Source: Nemopilema nomurai (lineage: Eukaryota > Cnidaria > Scyphozoa > Rhizostomeae > Rhizostomatidae). From it: 64,000 nucleotides of DNA. Location of the stretch: positions 558,001-622,000 of the forward strand of contig ML133376.1 in NCBI GenBank assembly GCA_003864495.1. Direction: 5' to 3'. The notes under the pieces were generated by a model, which worked only from the letters and a program-made list of their open reading frames with translations, had not been told where the DNA came from and did no database searches. Position numbers and translations under genes: made by a program. Shown one piece after another: positions 42,635-55,598 of this stretch (positions are counted from its first letter, which is position 1; the number at the start of each line of letters is the position of its first letter).

Positions 42635-45600
42635 ATGGCTGAGACAAAAGGATCTTCTGGAAACATATGGTCCGTCCCTTCTTATGATGACGATGAAAGT
42701 AGACGACGAAAGGGCAAGTCGAAAAGTACAATAATAATTTGCTCGATAATTCTCCTTGGAGTTACTGCGGCATTGTCAACATGGCTGCTTGTAGTGAGGC
42801 CTAGCTTCTACCCTCATTTGAAAATCATGTCCAGATCCGAGAGCGAGGTAGCCTCGTCTAGGCATCACATCAGCAGGAGATCAGGTGAGTTTGATGATAG
42901 CGAGTTTACCGATACCGAGGCATCTGCTAGGAGTAAAGTGGAAGTAAAGAAACCGAAGCACGGGAAAAAGCACGGTAAAGTTGCCGACAAGCCAAAAGCA
43001 AAGGATATTTTTGATCAAGTTCAAGAGCATGATTTCCCATACAAAAGCAATCGCTTGCCAAGAAGTTTACTTCCGACCGACTATTTTATCAACCTTAATG
43101 TTGACTTACAAAAGGATGCTTACAATGGAGAGGTCACTATTGATCTTGCCTGCAAAAAAGATGCCAAGTTTGTCATCTTCCATGGCAGGAAAATTAGGAT
43201 TAAGGATGTGAGCTTCGCATCGGCTATGCATAGTGATGAGATCAAGGTGAAGAAGATTTTGTTTTTGTCGAAGAATGAAATGTACCTGGTCGAGATAACG
43301 GAAGGCTTCCAAAAAGGAAAAGAGTATGCAATGAAAATCGAATTCGAGGCTGACTTCAATCCTTGCCTGGCTGGCCTTTACAAAAGTCAATATCGAGCGC
43401 AGGATGGCAGCTTCAGGTGTGTTTTACAATACAGCAATATTTCTTCTTTCTTCAGTCTTTATTCAAACATAATATTTAAGGCACATATAAATGGACTAAA
43501 GATATAAATCAATGACTTCCATTTTAACTGTCTGTGTTTCAAATTTTTTCTAAACAACGATGAAACAGAAGCTTTTATGGAATTTTAAGAAAACTTGAGT
43601 GGACGTGTATTGTATTTCAAACATTGAGGCGTTGAAACATTTTAGAAAAGTTGATATTGCCAGTCTCTATATAGATAAAAAGAAGGTCAGCATAATCTTA
43701 CAAGCTACGGGATGTCCTCTCCTTTTTCACTATGTTCCTATTAACAGTTAGTTGAGCTTTAGTTGAGCAAATTACTGTTAAGCATCACAAGGAAACTTGA
43801 ATCGAAAAGAAGGGTTACTTTCCACAATATTGAGAGGAACCATTTTCATTCGAGTTCAATTTTTAACATTTAAGCTCAGAATTAAATTAAGACATTATGT
43901 TGCCTGTTGCTCCTAGAAAAGCTGATTTGTTTATTTTGCTCCTTATCTTTAGATATTTTTAAGAATATTGTTCTTTTCTTGCTCAGAACGATTGCGACAT
44001 CCCATTTCGAGCCAACAGATGCACGGTCAGCATTTCCCTGTCTGGATGAGCCGAACTTCAAAGCGAAGTTCCACATATCGATCAAGCACCGCTCCCAATT
44101 CACTGCCCTTTCAAACATGCCTGTTGAGGCTGCAAGGGATATTGGAAACGGCTGGGTCGAAGCCACCTTTCAAGAGTCAGTTAGAATGAGCACCTATCTG
44201 GTTGCCTTCGCAGTAGTCGATTTCAAGTACAAAGAGACTAAGACGGATTCGGGGATCAAGGTACGTCAGCGAGGTAGAATTCAACAAGCAAAATTCAACA
44301 ATCATTTGCATTTCCTACGTTGAAATATGTTCTAGTATTCCCGTTGACATTTTTTGAAAGGTCAAACGACAAAGGTCATGTCATTAACGAAAGGTGGACG
44401 ACTCTCACCTTTCGGCTTTAGCCTGAATATTTTAAACAACAATTGAAATTCTTTGCGTACATTTTTAATGAAAAACCTTAAAGACGGGCCCGATCTTTCC
44501 AGCTAAGAGCTCGATAACTACAGCGAACCACCCCCCCCCTCTCCCGTAAATTGAGCTTGTATATTTGTCTTACCTTTCTGTATTTCAGTCTCAAAGCAAA
44601 CCTTTGAAATATAACCTTAAATTCTCGATGTAACTCTTCCTCAAACAGGTACGAGTTTACGCCCCAGAAGGAGACTATGACAGGATTGATTATCCCCTTG
44701 AAGTTGGGGCCAAAGTCATTTCTTTCTACGAAAAGTTTTTTGGTGCCCCCTACCCATTACCGAAACTAGGTACGTACAACAGGTATCACCATACTACTTC
44801 AGACTTCGGACTTATTGGCGTTGCCATTTGATGATTCAGCCCAAAGTCTGTGCAATTTTGTTTGCATTTTTTCATCTTGTTACCTGTCATTCATTTATCA
44901 TTTTACAAAATCCTTGTTGTTACGGTAATCCACGCTGCTGCCCATCTGTCAACTATTTCGCAGTTTTCCATTTGAAAATTTTTCGAAAGGTCAAACGTCA
45001 AAGGTCATGTCATTAACAACTATTTCGCAGTCTATTTTACAAACTCTGACAGCCCCATTCTTGAAGTGCGAAATCTCTCCGCTTACCAAAGTCATTTTGC
45101 AACTTTAAAAAGGGGGATTCTTTCTCGAAATGACTGTTTTCAAATGAAACGCCTAGACATCACCGCATATGCTATTGTCTTGCTGGAAGAAAATTCTCTT
45201 TAAAATGCAAATAGTTCTGCTCGCCGCATCTGAGCCAGGCCCTGCAAAATCAAACAACCAGCTCCCTTCGCTCTTTACCACCCCTCTGCCAAATTCCATT
45301 ATTATGTTCTGTAAATTTTGTTACAGTAACGGTTTTGCTATCATCCCACAGTCTGGATATTCGTATCTAGCTTCCAGACATAACTTCATTATCAATACTG
45401 CATTATCAAATCTTTCGTCTCCTGTCTAGATCTCTTGTCGGTACCCGACTTCTTAGCTGGTGCAATGGAGGACTGGGGTTTAGTGTCATTCAGAAGTTCG
45501 TATTTGATTTACGACAAAGAGTACGTCACTCTTGACCAAAAGAAGATGATCACGCTTGTGATTGCACATGAGCTTGCCCACCAGGTATCAGTTGTTGTTG

Positions 45601-48600
45601 TTGCTGTTATAGTTGCTGTTGCTGTCGTAAATAGCAACATGTTACGAGGCATGTGTAAATGAACTCATCGAACAAATTGAATGTTCACCACCTTGGTTGC
45701 AATCATCTACTTTTTCCTTGTCATGAAATTAATAGAGAGTTGTGTACAGTCAATCATGCTGAGTTGAGGGGGCAAAACCCTGTGTCGCGGTAGTTAAAAA
45801 CACCATGACAGTAGAAGCGTGTTTTTGCCTTCAGATCCATGAAGCCATTCGATTCTGATTCTTGCCTCCGGCTCCCTGCCTGATTATCCAAGTCGTTTGT
45901 CACTGTCTGGAATTGGCTGACGTAAATTTAAGCGTCTTGTCGTTTCAATGTTATCTTGATTAAGCGAATCCATTCTTTTCAGTGGTTTGGAAACTTGGTG
46001 ACAATGAAATGGTGGAATGATATCTGGCTAAATGAAGGGTTTGCCAATTATGTCGAGATGCTGGGAACAAATGATGTCAACAAGGACTTTAAAGTAGTAA
46101 GTCGAGGTTTCCTTTGGGGTTTTCAGATAAACATCTTTCAGATTAGTACGTAAGAGAACTGATATGACCAACTGAACAAGTATTCTGATTTCCATTGTCT
46201 AACACAGGTCCCCGCCATCCGCAAAAGAGCTTGAATGATTGACCCTATGATACTGGAGTTCTGTGCTCCTACGTATTGTCTGACTTGTTGTATATCCGAA
46301 GCACCTAGCTTATGCAGTATTGAATCCTTTAGGAGTGATGTCCGAAGCACCTTCTTATCGATTCTCTTATCTCCCACTATATTTAAACCAATTATCAAAT
46401 GCGTTGATTGTTAAGAATACATTTCAAGCAAACTGCTTGCAATATTTTCAGTTTTCCTTTTGCCTGTACCATTTCCAAACTGGAATTTACCGACAATTGC
46501 TAAAAAGGATGATTAAATGGGCAATTTCAAACTGTTCCAGTGTCTTGATGGGACAGACTTGTCATGGTGCTTCACTAGCAGTGCTCTGACACGTGATTAA
46601 AAGCCTTTAATGCTTCATAAGCTTCAGAGATATGCCGGGCGAAGTCTAGCTAGAAATCAAGAATAGGCCTCTTTCTTGTGCAGCCTATAAAAAGCGACCG
46701 CGTTGAAAGTTAAAGGCTTATAATGTTCAGGCAAAAAGATGCAATGTTTGTTTTGGAGACTGTTTCCAACAAAAGGAAATTATATTTGAGCCTAGGGTCA
46801 TTTTTCAAGGAAAATTAACTTGCTTGATTTCTTGTAGAGATCTGTCATAAAAGGTTTACTATTGACCACATTAGAAATGTTTTGCCAGGAGGTTTTAAAC
46901 ATCTACTTTGTAGAGTCGATGGAAATCAAAACCGCGTTTGTTTAAAGATCAGCTTAAATGACCACAAAGAACTACTCATGGGTTGATGTTTTAATTGCAG
47001 ATGCTTGTATTAAACACAGCTTGTGTCATTAAGGAGTTCAAAAAGAAAGAAATTTATACAAATACACGCACTTAGAATGGGGCGCAACTGTTAGCCGCGA
47101 TTAAAGTAAATCGATGCAGGCTTATTCAGAGTACTTGTTTTGGTGATAAAGTACGAGTCTTTGCAACTAGACAAGAAGGGTGTTATGTAGATGTGGTAGC
47201 GGACTTCCCTGGGAGACACAAAAAGACTTCCCTGGGGCACTTTCACCTGGAGGGAGAAGAACTATGCAATCTCATTTGTTCGTAACTTGCTTAATTTCGT
47301 CTTACAATTGACAATATTCAAGCACTTAAAGGCAGGAGAAAAATTTGATTTGATAGCCACATCGCGGTGTCGCTAAAGAAGACGTAGCCAAATCGACTGA
47401 TTGAACATAAGGAAATGCGCGTGTCATTTTAGTGATTCTGAATCCTTTCCTTCTATGTTTGAAATTGTTCTATTTCTTTCTGCAATGCTTTAAAGTTCGT
47501 TTGGTCCTAATAGAATTAATGACCAGCCATGGATTTATAGGAGGGGGGGGGGGGGAATTTAAGAGATGTTAAATAAAGAGAGGAGGTTCTAGGGAGGGCA
47601 AATTTAAGGGGGGGGGGGCAAATTTAAGAGATGTTAAATAAAGAGAAGAGGTTCTAGGGAAGAAGGAAAAAGGAGCTAGCAGGAGGTTTACTGAAATGTG
47701 TAGGCTGAAGGGAAGGATGAATTTGTATTTATTTTATTTCTACCTTGCTTTCAAAGGTAGTTTTCAAGAAACTGAGAAAGCTTAAGCTTGACGAGCAGTG
47801 CTCTGGTCCTTCCTCTCCATGTGACCTCGTGATGCTTCATGTCTGGAATTACAGAGAGCTGGCAACTCTCCTCTCTCTGGCCGAATGTTTGGTCATGCCA
47901 GGGACTAGAACCACTGAGCCATCCTCACAATTTTGAAGTAGAATCAAGTATGAAGTGGAAGCTAAGGGAGAAATAGTTGCTGTGCTCGATTTCTGCAAAA
48001 TGCAAAATATATGTTTCTTACATTTATTATCTTAATGCTTATGTATGTATCTTATTTTCATTGGCAGCTTGACCTCCAAGTTCCAACTGGCTGGCAAGCG
48101 GCGGTTGCATTGGACAGTCTGAAGAATTCCCACCCGATTGATCAGGATGTCTCAAAGCCTTCGGAAATCGATGAACTCTTCGATGCAATCTCATACAACA
48201 AGGTACGCTTTGGACATGTAATGCATTCTATAAATGCTAATTCTAATATTCCTTATTTTTGTAGAAGCATAAAAAGTAATAAAGGAACGGCGTAAATTCT
48301 ATGTCGTAGAATTAAATATGCTTTAGCAATTGAATAAAAAAAGATAGGGAAAAGAAAAAATATAGTTCAGCTGCCGAAATCTTTTTTAATTATTCAAAAA
48401 AGATAAAGTAATTCTCTTATAAATTTATAGTTTCTTGCTTCGATATGTCTATTTCATTGGCACAAATTCATCTATCTTTGGACAGGCAGACTTGATTCAA
48501 ACTTTCAAAAAGCTTACCACATCTCATATGTTTTTGTTCTAATGTAGACATGAAATTCTACTTCAAGACATAAAGAAGAACTTTCAATAAGCTTCTACAC

Positions 48601-51600
48601 GCAAAATTTACGTACCAAGGCAATATATCACCAATACACTTTGAGCCTTCTCTGTTTGACTTCTTTAACATGTAACATTTTACTTTCAGTTACAGAATAG
48701 AATTTAGAACCAGTTACTGATATAGATTTTTTACTAAAGGGAGCAGCTCTTCTCAGGATGTTGAAAGCCTTTCTAGGCAATGACTTTTTTAAAGGAGTTA
48801 GAGTGAGTATAGATCTTTTTCTTCTAACCAACTTTTTGAACAAGCGCTTTGTGGTACAAGCGTCATGTGTGAAATATCTTTTTATTCATTCCTTTCTCTG
48901 TGGCAGCCAACTTTGTATTGCATGGTTTTGATTCAGAAAATTGTCTCTAATTTTCCTCAAATTGAAGCAGCCGATAAAGCAAGCTCGTTGAAAAGAGCTT
49001 TTCTGTTAATGATATTGGTTTTGATGATATTTAAGCAATTGATAATGCAAGCTATGACAGCACAGAATACTTTTTGCTCAGGATTATATTCAAACGCACA
49101 AATTTGGCAATGCAGAGACGGATGACCTGTGGCAACACCTTAAAAAGGTATGACTATTTTTACCTCTTAAGTATATACAACAGCCAAACTGGTTCCGGGG
49201 GGGGGGGGGCCTGTATTCAACCGCTTCAACCGCTTTTAAAGCTAATCTCACCATGAGTGGGGCCAATGAGAGAAATGAGGCCATCTAATCAGCATCCAGA
49301 AACCCCCCTGTTTTAGTATTTCCTCAACTGATCGTTACTAGCGTAATATCAAGAACATGTTTATGCTATGAAAATGTAGGCATCGAAAATTATCCGTTTA
49401 GTCTGCTTGGAAATGAATGTAGAAAAATTCTCAAAAGAATTGGCAAGCATGCATGTCTTGTGTCATAACTATTGAAATGGCACACAGGCATTACGAAGTT
49501 CTTCTACCTCTAAGGGTGTTCTTTATCACCACAGTTTGCAAAAAGTATACCTCAATATAGTTTCAAAACTCTATCCACAGGCTGATCACACACATAAGCT
49601 GAATATTAAAAACATAATGGACACATGGTCCAAGCAAAGTGGCTTTCCAGTCGTAACAGTGGCGAGGGATGGCGGTGACTTGGTTCTTACGCAGAAGTCA
49701 TTCCTCCTGGCGAAGGCAGAAAGCAATATAGTAAGTGCCGGTGATGATGGAGAAGAAGAGGACGGAGAAGAAGAAGAGGAAGAAGCGCCCAAAGAGTGAG
49801 TCATAACTTGCTGCTTTCCAAAGTGCAACATCTTCACCATTATCATTTGCTTTATTTAACTCCATTGCTAGTTATTCAGTTACACTCACTGGACCGTAGC
49901 ATTATCCATCCATTTCAAACAATTTGTTTTGACCCTTTCCGTCTCTAGTATGTAAAAAAGAAAATTGGGCCTCAAGTCGCAAACAATAAATCTAGTTAAG
50001 ATTACCACATTTTTAGTTCAATTTTCTAGACCACAGGCTTACAAAGAATAAATACATAAAATGCACCTTTTACTTGATGGTTCAATTCTTTTGTAGCCTC
50101 CATTGGCACATCCCGTTCACATTTTTCTCTGATGTCGAGCCAAAATCTGTGAAATCTGTTTGGATGAACAACGAAACAAGTAAGAGAAATCAATCTTCTT
50201 TAATCTTGTTTTTGAGTCAAGGCTTTCTCTTTAGTAAGGCGTGTGTGTTTGAGATCCTACAAAACCTAACCTGATTATCTTATTTCAAGCATTTTGATGC
50301 TAATATGAAGTCTCATCTCTAGATCAGAATAGTTTGTGAACAAAAAAGTGAATGCCGTCATATCTAATAAAAGATTTGATCCGGTTTATGGAGCATTCAG
50401 TAGTTCTATCATTAAAACAATGAGCAAATCAGTTAAATTGATACTTGATTCAAGTTCTGTTGGGAAAATGTAGGGGGCCTAGGATGAACAAAGTTCAAGT
50501 TAAAGAACCCGCAATGGCTGAAATATCCTTCTGATTTACGCCGGTGCTTCTGATTTACGTCGGTGCTTCTGAATTACGCCGGTACTTTTGACTTACGCCG
50601 GTACTTCTGACTTACGCCGGTACTTTTGACTTACGCCGGTACTTTTGACTTACGCCTGTACTTTTGACTTACGCCGGTACTTTTGACTTACGCCGGTACT
50701 TTTGACTTACGCCGGTACTTTTGACTTACGCCGGTACTTTTGACTTACGCCGGTGCTTATGCTCTACGCCGGTGCTTATGCTCTACGCCGGTGCTTATGC
50801 TTTACGCCGGTACTTTTGACTTACGCCGGTACTTTTGACTTACGCCGGTGCTTCTGATTTACGCCGGTACTTTTGATTTACGCCGGTACTTTTGATTTAT
50901 GGTGATTCTAATTTGTACGCTACTACATTCTAGTAGCACTACCAAAATGAAATTGCATACTTTTGATTGAAGGAGTAAGGATCCCAGCCCCACAAGATTT
51001 CAAGTGGTTGAAAGGAAACGCAGACAATGAAGGCTACTATGTTGTGAATTACGACGACTCTACTTGGCGAAGTTTGGCGAGGCAGTTGAAGAAAAACCAC
51101 GAAGTAATTGGAGTTATTTCCGAATTTCGACTTTTGCCCGCTTTTGATTTCGGATCTTTCACACTTGCAGCCAGTTTAATGGGAATGTAGAACTGCCTAT
51201 TGAGGTTGATGAAGTTGTTCATTGTCCTGCTTTCAAGCCGTAAATGTTGTTTCTTATAATATAATAGACGCATGACGCGTATTTCTTGTTACATTATTTG
51301 GCACGTTTTCATTCTTTATCTTGGTGTTTTGTTTTACTATGAATTTAAGCTAATTTTGTAAATTTCTGCTTCTTATTTGGATGTATACTTAAAAAGGTAT
51401 GTCTTTGCGTGAAACTGACTATACCGAATGACTTTTTAGGTTATTCCCCCCGTCGATAGAGCTGGGTTGATTCACGATGCCTTCAAGCTAGCATGGTAAA
51501 GCACACCACTTTCTTGATCCTTCTTTTATGCAATACATCTCATTGTCAAACTTCCAATGACTATCACCAGCATTCACTAGCACGCTTTCAGCTTGCATTT

Positions 51601-54600
51601 AGATTCTAGGTCTGCTTCTGTCTAACGTTTCTTTGCGTTCAGTTACTCTGTTGGTTCACACTGGGCTAGAAATGGCACTGCGTACCATGCCAAACGATTG
51701 CGTAATGATAAGCATTGATATTGAAAACATTTAGATGCATCTCTAAGAATAACCCGTCCTTTAGTTTGCTTTGTCGTTAACCTTGTCTAAACTCTTTACA
51801 GTGATGGCATTATAGACCCACTGATACCCTTGAAGCTCACAAGGTACCTTAAAAAGGAGAAGCACTACATTCCATGGGCAATGACTAGGGCCAAACTCGA
51901 CTGCATGACGATATTATTGTCAGACAAAAAGATCAAAAAGATGTACAAGGTATGATTTCTCGTCAGGACTTAACTGCTATGTGCACCTGGATGTTTATTT
52001 AAATTTACTGATTGAAACATTTCCTTCTCCTTAATATCACTTGTACCAGTATTAGTTATATTCCACGCTCCGACTAACACGCGACTGCTTACTTCTATAG
52101 AAATATTTCTGGCATCTGCAGTCCCATCTAGTCGACACCTCGATGCTTGATGCTACAAAAAAGGCACCAAAAGACCCATTTGAAGTGTAAGTTGTTTTCA
52201 CGAACTGAACAGGGCATTGCAAGCTTGAGAACAGACTGTTGTGTTATGCAATATCTAACCTTACACTAGAGAAGACATCTGAATCAAAGGAGGCACAGAG
52301 AGAGAAGGCGCAAATCTTTTTTTGACCTGCAAGAGCCCTGGAAAATTGTTCAAACAAGAGCCAGCCTGCCTGGACTCAAAAAGAGAATCTACATGGTGCC
52401 CTCGGGCGCCACCTAATCGAATCTTTGACGGCTTTTTGCAATTTTCCTTCTAGTTGGTAAAGAGGCAAAAACTGCTTTTTCTTAATTAAAAAACCTTCAA
52501 AGAAGGTGCCATTTTCCCTGTCTTCTTAAGTTAATGACATCAATTTTCATGAAAAGTTCCAAGTTTAAAGGAATAATCTTCGTATGTATGATGTTCAATT
52601 TTAATTTATAGTTAATTCATTAACTTGGTCAAAGTCTCGTCAGAAGTTAAATCGCTGCCCTTCAAATTAACTTACTTGTGCTCAGTAAACGTCCTTTTAA
52701 ATGACATTTTCTGCAAAAAGTGCGCTTTATACATTGTCAAATACTATTAACGGTGAACTTTGCACCTCTTTCTCTAATTGAAAGGCAATTTCACTTTCAA
52801 TTTCGCTAAGCTTATTCCAAAATTCCCATTTTCTTAACATTAATGGTGTTTCAGGTACAGCTTGAAATTACATGCCAAGTGAAATTATATGACGTGCTTG
52901 AAAAGTAGAGCCTTCGCAATTATCATCACCGCTCTTTTGCTTAAACTTTGAAGAACCAAGTTTGTTTCTGGAGAAACGTTTAAGAATTTTGACACTCTAT
53001 CAGAACCAAAACAAGCCTAAAAGTAAGCACAAGATAACAATTTTGCGGGGCGGCATAGCCTGCTCTCAGTAACAGATAACTTGCTTGGGAGGAGATTTTT
53101 GTCTCGTCGAGTCCCGTGTTTTCGATTGGATTCGATTGATTGGCGTCAGCAAATTTATGATGATGTTTGTATTCGTCGATTTACGCCACAAAAACCCGTT
53201 TACTTGAAAAGACTTTCTTGACATCTCCTTTATTTATTTGGCAGGTTCCAAAGGTTCGATACATTCTCCTTTGTGATGAAATATGGTTTTAGAAAGGACT
53301 TCAAAGAGAAGCTTCAGGATTTGTTTCAAGACATCAAGAGCAACCAAACGTAAGCTTTCGCTAGCTACTATCAGGTTAAAGAAAGCAGGAAATAAACTTT
53401 TCTAGAAAATATCCTACTTTTCCTGGAAAAAGGCCTTACCCTGCTATTTTATACTACAACATGTTTCTGCTGTACAATTTTTAGATTTTGTTTTTAAGTT
53501 CAAAATAGCTTTTATCAAGTTCTTTATTGTTTAGCAAAGCTGTGCTCCTTCTCAGGAGATTAGAATATGAAGGTTGCTTCTTAAGAAAAGGCTGCTTCGT
53601 GGCGTCAGCTGTATCACGTGGTTTTGTATTTGAAGGACATCAAGCTTGCCTGCCGAACTGAGGGCTTTGGCAATGGTGTTTGGCTCGGATCCAAAAGATG
53701 ACGACGATTTCGACTTTCTTTGGCAATCATACGTTAACACTCCACTGGATGCAGAACGGAGATTCATCATGAAAGCATTTTCTAGAGTAAAGGACAAGAA
53801 GAAGCTTCAAGTGTTAGTGCTTTATAGTATTGTTTTGCCATACATAGACAGACTTTGATAAAAACAGATGCATCAAAGCTGACGGGGAAATGGCTTAGGT
53901 GGTGTAAATAGCTATAAAAATAGCATCCATAGAATAGCTTAACAAGAAAAGAAACTTTAATCAGGGGATAAAGATAAAATCTTTTAGGCCTCTAGTAACA
54001 GAAGTCTCTAGGAGGCTCTTGTAAACCAACGGGTCAAAATCTGAAGTGACGTAATTATTGGCATTCTTCAATGTATCTCATTCAACTTAGCTGATAGTGA
54101 GCTGCAATTTCAAGTTTGGAGGCTATGACGTCACGTAACTTTGTTTTCATGAATATGTTCGTATAGACTCGTTAGAATTTCTCTTCTCTGAACCTAGAAT
54201 TTTAGATTCATCACTTGACTTAAAGAAGGTGAGAGTCCAAGACACAATCCCTCTAATGATGACTCTTGTTAAACTTGGTGGACGAAAGCAAGTTTGGCAA
54301 TTTATTGAGAAGAATTTCGATGGACTAGCTAAAAGGTATTTACGAAAGCTTTCTATTTACCATAACTGGTTTCTTTTTCGTTCTAGATCATTATAAATCT
54401 AAAGGCATCTTAGCAAGTAATATCTTTTACTTGAAGTGAAATGATTTTTTTAACCAAAAAAGGCTGCTAACTTAATTTAAAACACGCCTGTTAAAGTTTT
54501 CGACAAGCGCTCTTATCTTCCAACACTAGATTCAGTTTTCAAAATAACAGAATTTTTTTCAAAAATAGATCACTGGTATGTTGTAGAAATAAAGTGCAGC

Positions 54601-55433
54601 TTAATACGATAATTTTTACGCATAATCATTAACATAACATTAAAGCAAGGAAGGGTTTGGTCAATGGAGGCAAAAGCAGTTGAAATCCAGCCTTATCGAG
54701 CTTGCTTAAGATGCTGATAATATAAAATGACTGAATTTGTTTCAAATATTATCGCAGATACGGAGGTAGATATCAACTTGGCTCTCTGGTTGCAGAAGTT
54801 GCCGGAGGATTTTATAAAAAGAAAGATTATGAGCAGGTACTTTTAAACCATAGATTTCAACTTGATATCGAGCAGATTCAAATCAATTTCCTCTGAATAT
54901 TCATGTAGCTCTCAATATTGCGAAGCTTGAAACTATCATGAACAGTGATACTCGTAACATAAGTGCATGGGCGCTTTGTTTTGCCAATGTCTACATTTTT
55001 TGAAATGTAACTCTGCAGAACGCCTTGTTTCAGCATAATAAAATAATTGACATATGTTTTGCATCGTTCTTTTAGTTGCCTAAACTCTAGGGGTTTATCC
55101 TATCGCAATTTATCTTCCTAAATGAAGAGGAAAAAACAGAGAAAGGTCTACTCATGCAAACGTGTTTGATTGCTATATTTTAAAAATAGCCTCTTTGCAT
55201 CCGTAAAAAGGCATGTAACCAATATTTTTAACGTTGCACAGGTTAAGAAGTTCATAAGCACACACAGTCTTGGTGAAAAGGGATCGAGAACAGAGAAGCA
55301 GGTTCTTGAGAAAATGAAGAATAATATAGAGAAGCACAGTTCCAGCATTACGAACAAAAAGTCAGAGAAAATTGACAATTGGATAAAGAAAGAGTTAAAA
55401 AAGATGCAAGGAAAACAGGACATTAACTGGTAG
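42635..55433 (+). CDS. M1-family zinc aminopeptidase, type II membrane protein (aminopeptidase N-like)
   Basis: Nineteen exons rebuilt: 42635-43416, 43987-44260, 44649-44769, 45430-45584, 45983-46096, 48068-48202, 48740-48802, 49082-49147, 49581-49795, 50097-50179, 50973-51103, 51440-51495, 51802-51949, 52101-52186, 53245-53349, 53645-53812, 54198-54335, 54758-54836, 55242-55433. Phases agree throughout, giving about 1036 residues. A cytoplasmic tail (RRRKGKSK) precedes a signal-anchor helix at 31-54. The ectodomain has [16 protein letters not shown], the zinc motif HELAH (H439, E440, H443) with E462 in WLNEGFA, and the ERAP1-like C-terminal helical domain. Residues 403-407 read GAMED where nearly all M1 enzymes have GxMEN. 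A Glu-rich run ([12 protein letters not shown]) near 626-640 is an added linker. It should trim N-terminal residues from peptides outside the cell or in the secretory lumen; substrate preference is not predictable. Confidence 0.9.
44356..45017. repeat. Dispersed 33-bp direct repeat in two aminopeptidase introns
   Basis: gaaaggtcaaacgacaaagg tcatgtcattaac at 44356-44388 recurs at 44985-45017 with one mismatch, on either side of exon 3 (44649-44769). A second short repeat, caactatttcgcag, occurs at 44950 and 45018. This is probably part of a degenerate transposable element or a local duplication. Confidence 0.6.
47542..47660. repeat. Tandem duplication with poly-G runs in the aminopeptidase intron
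   Basis: Poly-G followed by aatttaagagatgttaaata aagag and aggttctaggg is present twice (about 47542-47598 and 47609-47659). Each copy starts with 10-14 consecutive G residues, a class of sequence prone to slippage and quadruplex formation. The run lies in the roughly 2-kb intron 46097-48067, which otherwise holds no exon I could identify. Confidence 0.65.
50529..50898. repeat. 19-bp minisatellite, about 19 copies, in an aminopeptidase intron
   Basis: The unit acttttgacttacgccggt repeats head-to-tail. Variants are cttctgattt, cttatgctct and acgtcggt; variant types cluster in blocks, as expected from unequal exchange. It lies in the intron between exons 10 and 11. The unit lacks spacers, so it is a tandem repeat and not a CRISPR array. 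Confidence 0.9.
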
Positions 55434-55592
55434 TTAGGCTAAATTATTATTTAACAAATACTGAAATAACATATAAATTTTGCTTTTATGCAAAGTAGCA
55501 TAAAAAGGGGGGATATATCTGCGCATGACAACTTTATTGATGCAGTTAGTATATGTCAAAGGAATGTATCAAATTAGTGTCCTAAATATCTG

Positions 55593-55598
55593 AATAAA
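55593..55598 (+). terminator. Candidate poly(A) signal of the aminopeptidase gene
   Basis: AATAAA about 160 bases after the stop codon at 55433, in AT-rich DNA. This is an ordinary position for a short 3' UTR. No competing hexamer was noticed closer to the stop. Confidence 0.45.

Noticed and set aside
50529..50898. CRISPR-like array
   Set aside because: The 19-bp units are directly adjacent with no unique spacers, and the region lies inside a eukaryotic intron.
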